64,000 bases of DNA from Petrolisthes cinctipes (GCA_033782935.1 JAWQEG010000470.1:1054001-1118000); one strand, 5' to 3'. Positions 1 to 12,351 are shown, numbered from the stretch's first letter. Translations and numbers: made by a program. The notes: generated by a model not told the origin, from the letters alone.

Positions 1-733
1 CCGTTTATATCTCAAATTCAGGCTCAAAATACCCGAAAATTCAATATTTTGGGGTCCCAGAAGCAATCTGTACATGCCTACTCAGTGCTAGAATATTTTC
101 AAAATATAGGCTAATAACATGCTAAAAATCGATCTTTTAGGTGCCAAATTGTCGATATCTCAAATTCAGTCCCAAAACACCTGAAAATTCGATATTTAGG
201 GGTCCCAGAAGCGATCTGTACCTGCCTACTCCGTGTTAGAGTATTTTCAAAATACATGCTCAAAACATACTGAAAATCGATCTTTTAGGTGCACAAAAGT
301 CGATATGTGCATGCATCTTCAGTACCCGTTTATATCTCAAATTCTGGCCCTAAACACCCGAAAATTCGATATTTTGGGGTCCCAGAAGCGATCTGTACAT
401 GCCTACTCCGTGTTACAGTATTTTCAAAATTCAGGCCCAAAACATGCTGAAAATCGATATTTTTGGTGCCCAAAGTCAATATATGCATGTATCTTCTGTA
501 CCCGTTTATATCTCGAATTCAGGCTCAAAACCCCCGAAAATTCAATATTTTGGGGTCCCAGAAGCATTCTGTACATGCCTACTCAGTGCTAGAATATTTT
601 CAAAATATAGGCTAATAACATGCTAAAAATTGATCTTTTAGGTGCCAAAATGTCGATATCTCAAATTCAGTCCCAAAACACCCGAAAATTCGATATTTAG
701 GGGTCCCAGAAGCGATCTGTACCTGCCTACTCC

Positions 734-910
734 GTGTTAGAGTATTTTCAAAATACATGCTCAAAACATACTGAAAATCGATCTTTTAGGTGCACAAAAG
801 TCGATATGTGCATGCATCTTCAGTACCCGTTTATATCTCAAATTCTGGCCCTAAACACCCGAAAATTCGATATTTTGGGGTCCCAGAAGCGATCTGTACA
901 TGCCTACTCC
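734..910 (+). repeat. Reference L1 monomer (177 bp), subtype a
   Basis: Defined from one 'gtgttagag' start to the next related start. L1 is marked by 'aaaacatactgaaaatcg', four A residues in 'acaaaagtcgatatg', and a palindromic TGCATGCA. Subtype a has 'atacatgctc', 'gtgcacaaaag' and 'cttcagtaccc'. Subtype b, e.g. starting at 4705, has 'atacaggcc', 'gtgcccaaaag' and 'cttctgtaccc'. The choice of monomer start is arbitrary because the array is circularly permuted. Confidence 0.9.
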
Positions 911-1086
911 GTGTTACAGTATTTTCAAAATTCAGGCCCAAAACATGCTGAAAATCGATATTTTTGGTGCACAAAGTCAATATATGCATGTATCTTCTGT
1001 ACCCGTTTATATCTCGAATTCAGGCTCAAAACCCCCGAAAATTCAATATTTTGGGGTCCCAGAAGCAATCTGTACATGCCTACACA
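911..1086 (+). repeat. Reference L2 monomer (176 bp)
   Basis: Follows L1. It is marked by 'aggcccaaaacatgctg', a one-base-shorter 'aaagtcaatat', and an ending in 'ttcaatattttggggtccc' then 'agaagcaatctg'. Two subtypes are seen: one with 'gatatttttggtgccc' (as here) and one with 'gatattttagatgccc' (e.g. 5383-5558). The one-base difference from L1 accounts for the 177/176 lengths. Confidence 0.88.
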
Positions 1087-1234
1087 GTGCTAGAATATTT
1101 TCAAAATATAGGCTAAAAACATGCTAAAAATCGACATTTTAGGTGCCAAAAAATCAATATCTCAAATTCAGTCCCAAAACACCCGAAAATTCGATATTTA
1201 GAGGTCCCAGAAGGTATCTGTACATGCCTACTCC
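1087..1234 (+). repeat. Reference S monomer (148 bp), 29-bp deletion derivative
   Basis: Begins 'gtgctagaatatt' and carries 'ataggctaaaaacatgc'. Aligned to L1 it is collinear except that 29 bases are missing where the sequence goes from 'atcaatat' (ending 1160) directly to 'ctcaaattc' (from 1161). The missing piece in L1 starts 'gtgcatgc' and ends 'gtttatat', so the break lies in an ATAT direct repeat. Subtype b (here) has 'gacattttag' and 'tagaggtcccagaaggta'. Subtype a has 'gatcttttag' and 'taggggtcccagaagcg'. Confidence 0.88.
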
Positions 1235-1674
1235 GTGTTAGAGTATTTTCAAATTACAGGCCAAAAACATACTGAAAATCGATCTTTTAGGTGCCCAAAA
1301 GTCGATATGTGCATGCATCTTCTGTACCCGTTTATATCTCAAATTCTGGCCCTAAACACCCGAAAATTCGATATTTTGGGGTCCCAGTAGCGATCAGTAC
1401 ATGCCTACTCCGTGTTAGAGTATTTTCAAAATTCAGGCCCAAAACATGCTGAAAATCGATATTTTTGGTGCCCAAAGTCAATATGTGCATGTATCTTCTG
1501 TACCCGTTTATATCTCAAATTCAGGCTCAAAACACCCGAAAATTCAATATTTTGGGATCCCAGAAGCAATCTGTACAGTGCTAGAATATTTTAAAAATAT
1601 AGGCTAAAAACATGCTAAAAATCGATCTTTTAAGTGCCAAAAAGTTGATATCTCAAATTCAGTCCCAAAACACC

Positions 1675-3665
1675 CGAAAATTCAATATTTTGGGGTCCCA
1701 GAAGCAATCTGTACATGCCTACTCAGTGTTAGAGTATTTTCAAAATACAGGCCCAAAACATGCTGAAAATCGATATTTTAGATGAACAAAGTCAATATGT
1801 GAATGTATCTTCTGTACCCGTTTATATCTCAAATTCAGGCTCAAAACACCCGAAAATTCAATATTTTGGGGTCCCAGAAGCAATCTGTATATGCCTACAC
1901 AGTGCTAGAATATTTTCAAAATATAGGCTATAAACATGCTAAAAATCGATCTTTTAGGTGCCAAAAAATCGATATCTCAAATTCCGTCCCAAAACACCCG
2001 AAAATTCGATATTTAGAGGTCCCAGAAGGTATCTGTACATGCCTACTCCGTGTTAGAGTATTTTCAAAATACAGGCCAAAAACATACTGAAAATCGATCT
2101 TTTAGGTGCCCAAAAGTCGATATGTGCATGCATCTTCTGTACCCGTTTATATCTCAAATTCTGGCTCAAAACACCCGAAAATTCAATATTTTGGGGTCCC
2201 AGATGCAATCTGTACATGCCTACTCAGTGCTAGATTATTTTCAAAATATAGGCTAATAACATGCTAAAAATCGACATTTTAGGTGCCAAAAAATCGATAT
2301 ATCAAATTCAGTCCCAAAACACCCGAAAATTCGATATTTAGAGATCCCAGAAGGTATCTGTACATGCCTACTCCGTGTTAGAGTATTTTCAAAATACAGG
2401 CCAAAAACATACTGAAAATCGATCTTTTAGGTGCCCAAAAGTCGATATGTGCATGCATCTTCTGTACCCGTTTATATCTCAAATTCTGGCCCTAAACAAT
2501 CGAAAATTCGATATTTTGGGGTCCCAGAAGCGATCTGTACATGCCTACTCCGTGTTAGAGTATTTTCAAAATACAGGCCCAAAACATGCTGAAAATCAAT
2601 ATTTTTGGTGCTCAAAGTCAATATGTGCATGTATCTTCTGTACCCGTTTATATCTCAAATTCAGGCTCAAAACACCCGAAAATTCAATATTTTGGGGTCC
2701 CAGAAGCAATCTGTACATGCCTACTCAGTGCTAGAATATTTTAAAAATATAGGCTAAAAACATGCTAAAAATCGATCTTTTAGGTGCCAAAAAGTCGATA
2801 TCTCAAATTCAGTCCCAAAACACCCGAAAATTCGATATTTAGGGGTCCCAGAAGCGATCTGTACATGCCTACTCCGTGTTAGAGTATTTTCAAAATACAT
2901 GCTCAAAACATACAGAAAATCGATCTTTTAGGTGCACAAAAGTCGATATGTGTATGCATCTTCAGTACCAGTTTATATCTCAAATTCAGGCTCAAAACAC
3001 CCGAAAATTCAATATTTTGGGGTCCCAGAAGCGATCTGTACATGCCTACTCAGTGTAAGAGTATTTTCAAAATACAGGCGCAAAACATGCTGAAAATCGA
3101 TATTTTAGATGCCCAAAGTCAATATGTGCATGTATCTTCTATACCCGTTTATATCTCAAATTCAGGCTCAAAACACCCGAAAATTCAATATTTTGGGGTC
3201 CCAGAAGCAATCTGTACATGCCTACACAGTGCTAGAATATTTTCAAAATATTGGCTAAGAACATGCTAAACATCGACATTTTAGGTGCCAAAAAATCGAT
3301 ATTTCAAATTCAGTCCCAAAATACCCGAAAATTCGATATTTAGAGGTCCCAGAAGGTATCTGTACATGCCTACTCCGTGTTAGAGTATTTTCAAAATACA
3401 GGCCAAAAACATACTGAAAATCGATCTTTTAGGTGCCCAAAAGTTGATATGTGCATGCATCTTCTGTACCCGTTTATATCTCAAATTCAGGCCCTAAACA
3501 CCCGAAAATTCGATATTTGCGGGTCCCAGAAGCGATCTGTACATGCCTACTCAGTGTTAAGAGTATTTTCAAAATTCAGGCCCAAAACATGCTGAAAATC
3601 GATATTTTTGGTGCCCAAAGTCAATATGTGCATGTATCTTCTGTACCCGTTTATATCTCAAATTC
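1675..3665 (+). repeat. Segmental repeat copy 1 (offset 2,330 bp to 4005-5995)
   Basis: This stretch recurs 2,330 bp downstream, including private variants: 'gatgaacaaagtcaatatg' with 'tgaatgtatc' at about 1780-1808 and 4110-4138, 'agatgcaatctg' near 2203 and 4533, 'aaacaatcgaaaa' near 2495 and 4825, and 'gatatttgcggg' near 3513 and 5843. The left edge in copy 1 is an S-to-L hybrid junction near 1675. Edges are by eye and approximate to tens of bases. Confidence 0.85.
3508..3524 (+). other. CENP-B-box-like 17-mer (8 of 9 core positions)
   Basis: ATTCGATATTTGCGGGT matches the known CENP-B box pattern NTTCGNNNNANNCGGGN except that the central A is T. The same variant occurs at 5838-5854, 29995-30011, 30496-30512, 33949-33965 and 34450-34466, always in an L1b monomer. 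The common form elsewhere has GGGG instead of CGGG (7 of 9). The six sites are explained by a few duplication events, so functional constraint is not shown. Confidence 0.3.
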
Positions 3666-4004
3666 AGGCTCAAAATACCCGAAAATTCAATATTTTGGGG
3701 TCCCAGAAGCAATCTGTACATGCCTACTCAGTGCTAGAATATTTTCAAAATATAGGCTAATAACATGCTAAAAATCGATCTTTTAGGTGCCAAAATGTCG
3801 ATATCTCAAATTCAGTCCCAAAACACCCGAAAATTCGATATTTAGGTGTCCCAGAAGCGATCTGTACATGCCTACTCCGTGTTAGAGTATTTTCAAAATA
3901 CATGCTCAAAACATACTGAAAATCGATCTTTTAGGTGCACAAAAGTCGATATGTGCATGCATCTTCAGTACCCGTTTATACCTCAAATTCAGGCTCAAAA
4001 CACC

Positions 4005-5995
4005 CGAAAATTCAATATTTTGGGGTCCCAGAAGCAATCTGTACATGCCTACTCAGTGTTAGAGTATTTTCAAAATACAGGCCCAAAACATGCTGAAAAT
4101 CGATATTTTAGATGAACAAAGTCAATATGTGAATGTATCTTCTGTACCCGTTTATATCTCAAATTCAGGCTCAAAACACCCGAAAATTCAATATTTTGGG
4201 GTCCCAGAAGCAATCCGTACATGCCTACACAGTGCTAGAATATTTTCAAAATATAGGCTATAAACATGCTAAAAATCGATCTTTTAGGTGCCAAAAAATC
4301 GATATCTCAAATTCCGTCCCAAAACACCCGAAAATTCGATATTTAGAGGTCCCAGAAGGTATCTGTACATGCCTACTCCGTGTTAGAGTATTTTCAAAAT
4401 ACAGGCCAAAAACATACTGAAAATCGATCTTTTAGGTGCCCAAAAGTCGATATGTGCATGCATCTTCTGTACCCGTTTATATCTCAAATTCTGGCTCAAA
4501 ACACCCGAAAATTCAATATTTTGGGGTCCCAGATGCAATCTGTACATGCCTACTCAGTGCTAGATTATTTTCAAAATATAGGCTAATAACATGCTAAAAA
4601 TCGACATTTTAGGTGCCAAAAAATCGATATATCAAATTCAGTCCCAAAACACCCGAAAATTCGATATTTAGAGATCCCAGAAGGTATCTGTACATGCCTA
4701 CTCCGTGTTAGAGTATTTTCAAAATACAGGCCAAAAACATACTGAAAATCGATCTTTTAGGTGCCCAAAAGTCGATATGTGCATGCATCTTCTGTACCCG
4801 TTTATATCTCAAATTCTGGCCCTAAACAATCGAAAATTCGATATTTTGGGGTCCCAGAAGCGATCTGTACATGCCTACTCCGTGTTAGAGTATTTTCAAA
4901 ATACATGCCCAAAACATGCTGAAAATCAATATTTTTGGTGCCCAAAGTCAATATGTGCATGTATCTTCTGTACCCGTTTATATCTCAAATTCAGGCTCAA
5001 AACACCCGAAAATTCAATATTTTGGGGTCCCAGAAGCAATCTGTACATGCCTACTCAGTGCTAGAATATTTTAAAAATATAGGCTAAAAACATGCTAAAA
5101 ATCGATCTTTTAGGTGCCAAAAAGTCGATATCTCAAATTCAGTCCCAAAACACCCGAAAATTCGATATTTAGGGGTCCCAGAAGCGATCTGTACATGCCT
5201 ACTCCGTGTTAGAGTATTTTCAAAATACATGCTCAAAACATACTGAAAATCGATCTTTTAGGTGCACAAAAGTCGATATGTGTATGCATCTTCAGTACCC
5301 GTTTATATCTCAAATTCAGGCTCAAAACACCCGAAAATTCAATATTTTGGGGTCCCAGAAGCGATCTGTACATGCCTACTCAGTGTTAGAGTATTTTCAA
5401 AATACAGGCGCAAAACATGCTGAAAATCGATATTTTAGATGCCCAAAGTCAATATGTGCATGTATCTTCTATACCCGTTTATATCTCAAATTCAGGCTCA
5501 AAACACCCGAAAATTCAATATTTTGGGGTCCCAGAAGCAATCTGTACATGCCTACACAGTGCTAGAATATTTTCAAAATATTGGCTAAAAACATGCTAAA
5601 CATCGACATTTTAGGTGCCAAAAAATCGATATTTCAAATTCAGTCCCAAAATACCCGAAAATTCGATATTTAGAGGTCCCAGAAGGTATCTGTACATGCC
5701 TACTCCGTGTTAGAGTATTTTCAAAATACAGGCCAAAAACATACTGAAAATCGATCTTTTAGGTGCCCAAAAGTTGATATGTGCATGCATCTTCTGTACC
5801 CGTTTATATCTCAAATTCAGGCCCTAAACACCCGAAAATTCGATATTTGCGGGTCCCAGAAGCGATCTGTACATGCCTACTCAGTGTTAAGAGTATTTTC
5901 AAAATTCAGGCCCAAAACATGCTGAAAATCGATATTTTTGGTGCCCAAAGTCAATATGTGCATGTATCTTCTGTACCCGTTTATATCTCAAATTC
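4005..5995 (+). repeat. Segmental repeat copy 2 (partner of 1675-3665)
   Basis: Shares the variants listed for copy 1. Immediately after it, 5995-6160 instead matches 1522-1687 (shared 'tttgggatcc', 'ctgtacagtgctag' and 'ttttaagtgccaaaaagttg') at an offset of 4,473 bp. The array here is therefore a mosaic rather than a simple duplication. Confidence 0.83.
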
Positions 5996-6198
5996 AGGCT
6001 CAAAACACCCGAAAATTCAATATTTTGGGATCCCAGAAGCAATCTGTACAGTGCTAGAATATTTTAAAAATATAGGCTAAAAACATGCTAAAAATCGATC
6101 TTTTAAGTGCCAAAAAGTTGATATCTCAAATTCAGTCCCAAAACACCCGAAAATTCGATATTTAGGGGTCCCAGAAGCGATCTGTACATGCCTACTCC

Positions 6199-7950
6199 GT
6201 GTTAGAGTATTTTCAAAATACATGCTCAAAACATACTGAAAATCGATCTTTTAGGTGCACAAAAGTCGATATGTGCATGCATCTTCAGTACCCGTTTATA
6301 TCTCAAATTCAGGCTCAAAACACCCGAAAATTCAATATTTTGGGGTCCCAGAAGCAATCTGTACATGCCTACTCAGTGTTAGAGTATTTTCAAAATACAG
6401 GCCTAAAACATGCTGAAAATCGATATTTTAGATGCCCAAAGTCAATATGTGAATGTATCTTCTGTACCCGTTTATATCTCAAATTCAGGCTCAAAACACC
6501 CGAAAATTCAATATTTTGGGGTCCCAGAAGCAATCTGTACATGCCTACACAGTGCTAGAATATTTTCAAAATATAGGCTATAAACATGCTAAAAATCGAT
6601 CTTTTAGGTGCCAAAAAATCGATATCTCAAATTCCGTCCCAAAACACCCGAAAATTCGATATTTAGAGGTCCCAGAAGGTATCTGTACATGCCTACTCCG
6701 TGTTAGAGTATTTTCAAAGTACAGGCCAAAAACATACTGAAAATCGATCTTTTAGGTGCCCAAAAGTCGATATGTGCATGCATCTTCTGTACCCGTTTAT
6801 ATCTCAAATTCTGGCTCAAAACACCCGAAAATTCAATATTTTGGGGTCCCAGAAGCAATCTGTACATGCCTACTCAGTGCTAGAATATTTTCAAAATATA
6901 GGCTAAAAACATGCTAAAAATCGATCTTTTAGGTGCCAAAAACTCGATATCTCAAATTCAGTCCCAAAACACCCGAAAATTCGATATTTAGGGGTCTCAG
7001 AAGCGTTCTGTACATGCCTACTCCGTGTTAGAGTATTTTCAAAATACATGCTCAAAACATACTGAAAATCGATCTTTTAGGTGCACAAAAGTCGATATGT
7101 GCATGCATCTTCAGTACCCGTTTATATCTCAAATTCAGGCTCAAAACACCCGAAAATTCAATATTTTGGGGTCGCAGAAGCAATCTGTACATGCCTACTT
7201 AGTGTTAGAGTATTTTCAATATACAGGCCCAAAACATGCTGAAAATCGATATTTTAGATGCCCAAAGTCAATATGTGCATGTATCTTCTGTACCCGTTTA
7301 TATCTCAAATTCAGGCTCAAAACACCCGAAAATTCAATATTTTGGGGTCCCAGAAGCAATCTGTACATGCCTACACAGTGCTAGAATATTTTCAAAATAT
7401 AGGCTATAAACATGCTAAAAATCGATCTTTTAGGTGCCAAAAAATCGATATCTCAAATTCCGTCCCAAAACACCCGAAAATTCGATATTTAGAGGTCCCA
7501 GAAGGTATCTGTACATACCTACTCCGTGTTAGAGTATTTTCAAAATACAGGCCAAAAACATACTGAAAATCGATCTTTTAGGTGCCCAAAAGTCGATATG
7601 TGCATGCATCTTCTGTACCCGTTTATATCTCAAATTCTGGCTCAAAACACCCGAAAATTAAATATTTTGGGGTCCCAGAAGCAATCTGTACATGCCTACT
7701 CAGTGCTAGAATATTTTCAAAATATAGGCTAAAAACATGCTAAAAATCGATCTTTTAGGTGCCAAAAACTCGATATCTCAAATTCAGTCCCAAAACACCC
7801 GAAAATTCGATATTTAGGGGTCTCAGAAGCGATCTGTACATGCCTACTCCGTGTTAGAGTATTTTCAAAATACATGCTCAAAACATACTTAAAATCGATC
7901 TTTTAGGTACACAAAAGTCGATATGTGCATGCATCATCAGTACCCGTTTA
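6199..7950 (+). repeat. 826-bp pentamer repeats
   Basis: L1a starts at 6199 and 7025 are 826 bp apart, as are the next L1b starts at 6700 and 7526. 826 equals one trimer (501) plus one L1+S dimer (325), i.e. a pentamer lacking one L2. From about 7025 this block also matches 9698 onward (offset 2,673), sharing 'ggggtcgcagaag' and 'tttcaatatacaggc'. Confidence 0.8.
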
Positions 7951-9697
7951 TATCTCAAATTCAGTCCCAAAACACCCGAAAATTCGATATTTAGAGGTCC
8001 CAGAAGGTATCTGTGCATGCCTACTCCGTGTTAGAGTATTTTCAAAATACATGCTCAAAACATACTGAAAATCGATCTTTTAGGTGCACAAAAGTCGATA
8101 TGTGCATGCATCTTCAGTACCCGTTTATATCTCAAATTCAGGCTCAAAACACCCGAAAATTCAATATTTTGGGGTCCCAGAAGCAATCTGTACATGCCTA
8201 CTCAGTTTTAGAGTATTTTCAAAATACAGGCCCAAAACATGCTGAAAATCGATATTTTAGATGCCCAAAGTCAATATGTGCATGTATCTTCTGTACCCGT
8301 TTATATCTCAAATTCAGGCTCAAAACACCCGAAAATTCAATATTTTGGGGTCCCAGAAGTAATCTGTACATGCCTACACAGTGCTAGAATATTTTAAAAA
8401 TATAGGCTAAAAACATGCTAAAAATCGAAATTTTAGGTGCCAAAAAATCAATATCTCAAATTCAGTCCCAAAACACCCGAAAATTCGATATTTATAGGTC
8501 CCAGAAGGTATCTGTACATGCCTACTCCGTGTTAGAGTATTTTCAAAATACAGGCCAAAAACATACTGAAAATCGATCATTTAGGTGCCCAAAAGTCGAT
8601 ATGTGCATGCATCTTCTGTACCCGTTTATATCTCAAATTCTGGCCCTAAACACCCGAAAATTCGATATTTTGGGGTCCCAGAAGCGATATGTACATGCCT
8701 ACTCCGTGTTAAAGTATTTTCAAAATGCATGCTCAAAACATACTGAAAATCGATCTCTTAGGTGCACAATAGTCGATATGTGCATGCATCTTCAGTACCC
8801 GTTTATATCTCAAATTCTGGCCCTAAACACCCGAAAATTCGATATTTTGGGGTCCCAGAAGCGATCTGTACATGCCTACTCCGTGTTAGAGTATTTTCAA
8901 AATTCAGGCCCAAAATATGCTGAAAATCAATATTTTTGGTGCCCAAAGTCAATATGTGCATGTATCTTCTGTACCCGTTTATATCTCGAATTCAGGCTCA
9001 AAACACCCGAAAATTCAATATTTTGGGGTCCCAGAAGCAATCTGTACAGTGCTAGAATATTTTCAAAATATAGGCTAAAAACATGCTAAAAATCGATCTT
9101 TTAGGTGCCAAAAAGTCGATATCTCAAATTCAGTCCCAAAACACCCGAAAATTCGATATTTAGGGGTCCCAGAAGCGATCTGTACATGCCTACTCCGTGT
9201 TAGAGTATTTTCAAAATACATGCTCAAAACATACTGAAAATCGATCTTTTAGGTGCACAAAAGTCGATATGTGCATGCATCTTCAGTACCCGTTTATATC
9301 TCAAATTCAGGCTCAAAACACCCGAAAATTCAATATTTTGGGGTCCCAGAAGCAATCTGTACATGCCTACTTAGTGTTAGAGTATTTTCAAAATACAGGC
9401 CCAAAACATGCTGAAAATCGATATTTTAGATGCCCAAAGTCAATATGTGCATGTATCTTCTGTACCCGTTTATATCTCAAATTCAGGCTCAAAACACCCG
9501 AAAATTCAATATTTTGGGGTCCCAGAAGCAATCTGTACATGCCTACACAGTGCTAGAATATTTTCAAAATATAGGCTATAAACATGCTAAAAATCGATCT
9601 TTTAGGTGCCAAAAACTCGATATCTCAAATTCAGTCCCAAAACACCCGAAAATTCGATATTTAGGGGTCTCAGAAGCGATCTGTACATGCCTACTCC

Positions 9698-11024
9698 GTG
9701 TTAGAGTATTTTCAAAATACATGCTCAAAACATACTGAAAATCGATCTTTTAGGTGCACAAAAGTCGATATGTGCATGCATCTTCAGTACCCGTTTATAT
9801 CTCAAATTCAGGCTCAAAACACCCGAAAATTCAATATTTTGGGGTCGCAGAAGCAATCTGTACATGCCTACTTAGTGTTAGAGTATTTTCAATATACAGG
9901 CCCAAAACATGCTGAAAATCGATATTTTAGATGCCCAAAGTCAATATGTGCATGTATCTTCTGTACCCGTTTATATCTCAAATTCAGGCTCAAAACACCC
10001 GAAAATTCAATATTTTGGGGTCCCAGAAGCAATCTGTACATGCCTACACAGTGCTAGAATATTTTCAAAATATAGGCTATAAACATGCTAAAAATCGACA
10101 TTTTAGGTGCCAAAAAATCGATATCTCAAATTCCGTCCCAAAACACCCGAAAATTCGATATTTAGAGGTCCCAGAAGGTATCTGTACATGCCTACTCCGT
10201 GTTAGAGTATTTTCAAAATACAGGCCAAAAACATACTGAAAATCGATCTTTTAGGTGCCCAAAAGTCGATATGTGCATGCATCTTCTGTACCCGTTTATA
10301 TCTCAAATTCTGGCTCAAAACACCCGAAAATTAAATATTTTGGGGTCCCAGAAGCAATCTGTACATGCCTACTCAGTGCTAGAATATTTTCAAAATATAG
10401 GCTAAAAACATGCTAAAAATCGATCTTTTAGGTGCCAAAAACTCGATATCTCAAATTCAGTCCCAAAACACCCGAAAATTCGATATTTAGGGGTCTCAGA
10501 AGCGATCTGTACATGCCTACTCCGTGTTAGAGTATTTTCAAAATACATGCTCAAAACATACTTAAAATCGATCTTTTAGGTACACAAAAGTCGATATGTG
10601 CATGCATCATCAGTACCCGTTTATATCTCAAATTCAGGCTCAAAACACCCAAAAATTCAATATTTTGGGGTCCCAGAAGCAATATGTACATGCCTACTCA
10701 GTGGTAGAGTATTTTCAAAATACAGGCCCAAAACATGCTGAAAATCGATATTTTAGATGCCCAAAGTCAATATGTGCATGTATCTTCTGTACCCGTTTAT
10801 ATCTCAAATTCAGGCTCAAAACACCCGAAAATTCAATATTTTCGGGTCCCAGAAGCAATCCGTACATGCCTAAACAGTGCTAGAATATTTTCAAAATATA
10901 GGCTGAAAACATGCTAAAAATCGACATTTTAGGTGCCAAAAAATCGATATCTCAAATTCCGTCCCAAAACACCCGAAAATTCGATATTTAGAGGTCCCAG
11001 AAGGTATCTGTACATGCCTACTCC
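9698..11024 (+). repeat. 1,327-bp higher-order unit, copy 1
   Basis: Tandem with 11025-12351. Shared diagnostic variants include 'ggggtcgcagaag', 'tttcaatatacaggc', 'catacttaaaatcg' with 'aggtacacaaaag', 'gcatcatcagtaccc' and 'cctaaacagtgctag'. The unit corresponds to eight monomers: 177+176+148+177+148+177+176+148 = 1,327. Related partial copies lie near 7025 and 19978. Confidence 0.88.
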
Positions 11025-12351
11025 GTGTTAGAGTATTTTCAAAATACATGCTCAAAACATACTGAAAATCGATCTTTTAGGTGCACAAAAGTCGATATGT
11101 GCATGCATCTTCAGTACCCGTTTATATCTCAAATTCAGGCTCAAAACACCCGAAAATTCAATATTTTGGGGTCGCAGAAGCAATCTGTACATGCCTACTT
11201 AGTGTTAGAGTATTTTCAATATACAGGCCCAAAACATGCTGAAAATCGATATTTTAGATGCCCAAAGTCAATATGTGCATGTATCTTCTGTACCCGTTTA
11301 TATCTCAAATTCAGGCTCAAAACACCCGAAAATTCAATATTTTGGGGTCCCAGAAGCAATCTGTACATGCCTACACAGTGCTAGAATATTTTCAAAATAT
11401 AGGCTATAAACATGCTAAAAATCGACATTTTAGGTGCCAAAAAATCGATATCTCAAATTCCGTCCCAAAACACCCGAAAATTCGATATTTAGAGGTCCCA
11501 GAAGGTATCTGTACATGCCTACTCCGTGTTAGAGTATTTTCAAAATACAGGCCAAAAACATACTGAAAATCGATCTTTTAGGTGCCCAAAAGTCGATATG
11601 TGCATGCATCTTCTGTACCCGTTTATATCTCAAATTCTGGCTCAAAACACCCGAAAATTAAATATTTTGGGGTCCCAGAAGCAATCTGTACATGCCTACT
11701 CAGTGCTAGAATATTTTCAAAATATAGGCTAAAAACATGCTAAAAATCGATCTTTTAGGTGCCAAAAACTCGATATCTCAAATTCAGTCCCAAAACACCC
11801 GAAAATTCGATATTTAGGGGTCTCAGAAGCGATCTGTACATGCCTACTCCGTGTTAGAGTATTTTCAAAATACATGCTCAAAACATACTTAAAATCGATC
11901 TTTTAGGTACACAAAAGTCGATATGTGCATGCATCATCAGTACCCGTTTATATCTCAAATTCAGGCTCAAAACACCCAAAAATTCAATATTTTGGGGTCC
12001 CAGAAGCAATATGTACATGCCTACTCAGTGGTAGAGTATTTTCAAAATACAGGCCCAAAACATGCTGAAAATCGATATTTTAGATGCCCAAAGTCAATAT
12101 GTGCATGTATCTTCTGTACCCGTTTATATCTCAAATTCAGGCTCAAAACACCCGAAAATTCAATATTTTCGGGTCCCAGAAGCAATCCGTACATGCCTAA
12201 ACAGTGCTAGAATATTTTCAAAATATAGGCTGAAAACATGCTAAAAATCGACATTTTAGGTGCCAAAAAATCGATATCTCAAATTCCGTCCCAAAACACC
12301 CGAAAATTCGATATTTAGAGGTCCCAGAAGGTATCTGTACATGCCTACTCC
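11025..12351 (+). repeat. 1,327-bp higher-order unit, copy 2
   Basis: Directly follows copy 1 and carries the same diagnostic variants throughout. The repeat then ends: the L1a monomer at 12352 lacks the 'gtcgcag' variant. Confidence 0.88.

Noticed and set aside
371..380. TTTTGGGG, resembling ciliate telomere repeat
   Set aside because: It occurs once per long monomer and never in tandem, so it is part of the satellite consensus.
233..592. Repeated open frames of 60-130 codons starting GTG ('MLEYFQN...' type) in nearly every L1 monomer
   Set aside because: They follow the satellite period, often start at GTG, overlap in several frames and have no domain, signal or conserved codon pattern. 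They are by-products of a repeat poor in stops.
8415..9089. The longest satellite frame, 224 codons, with a similar one of 186 codons at 18484-19044
   Set aside because: Length comes from consecutive monomers whose lengths keep one frame open. It is a concatenation of the same repeat peptide and lies in a duplicated segment.
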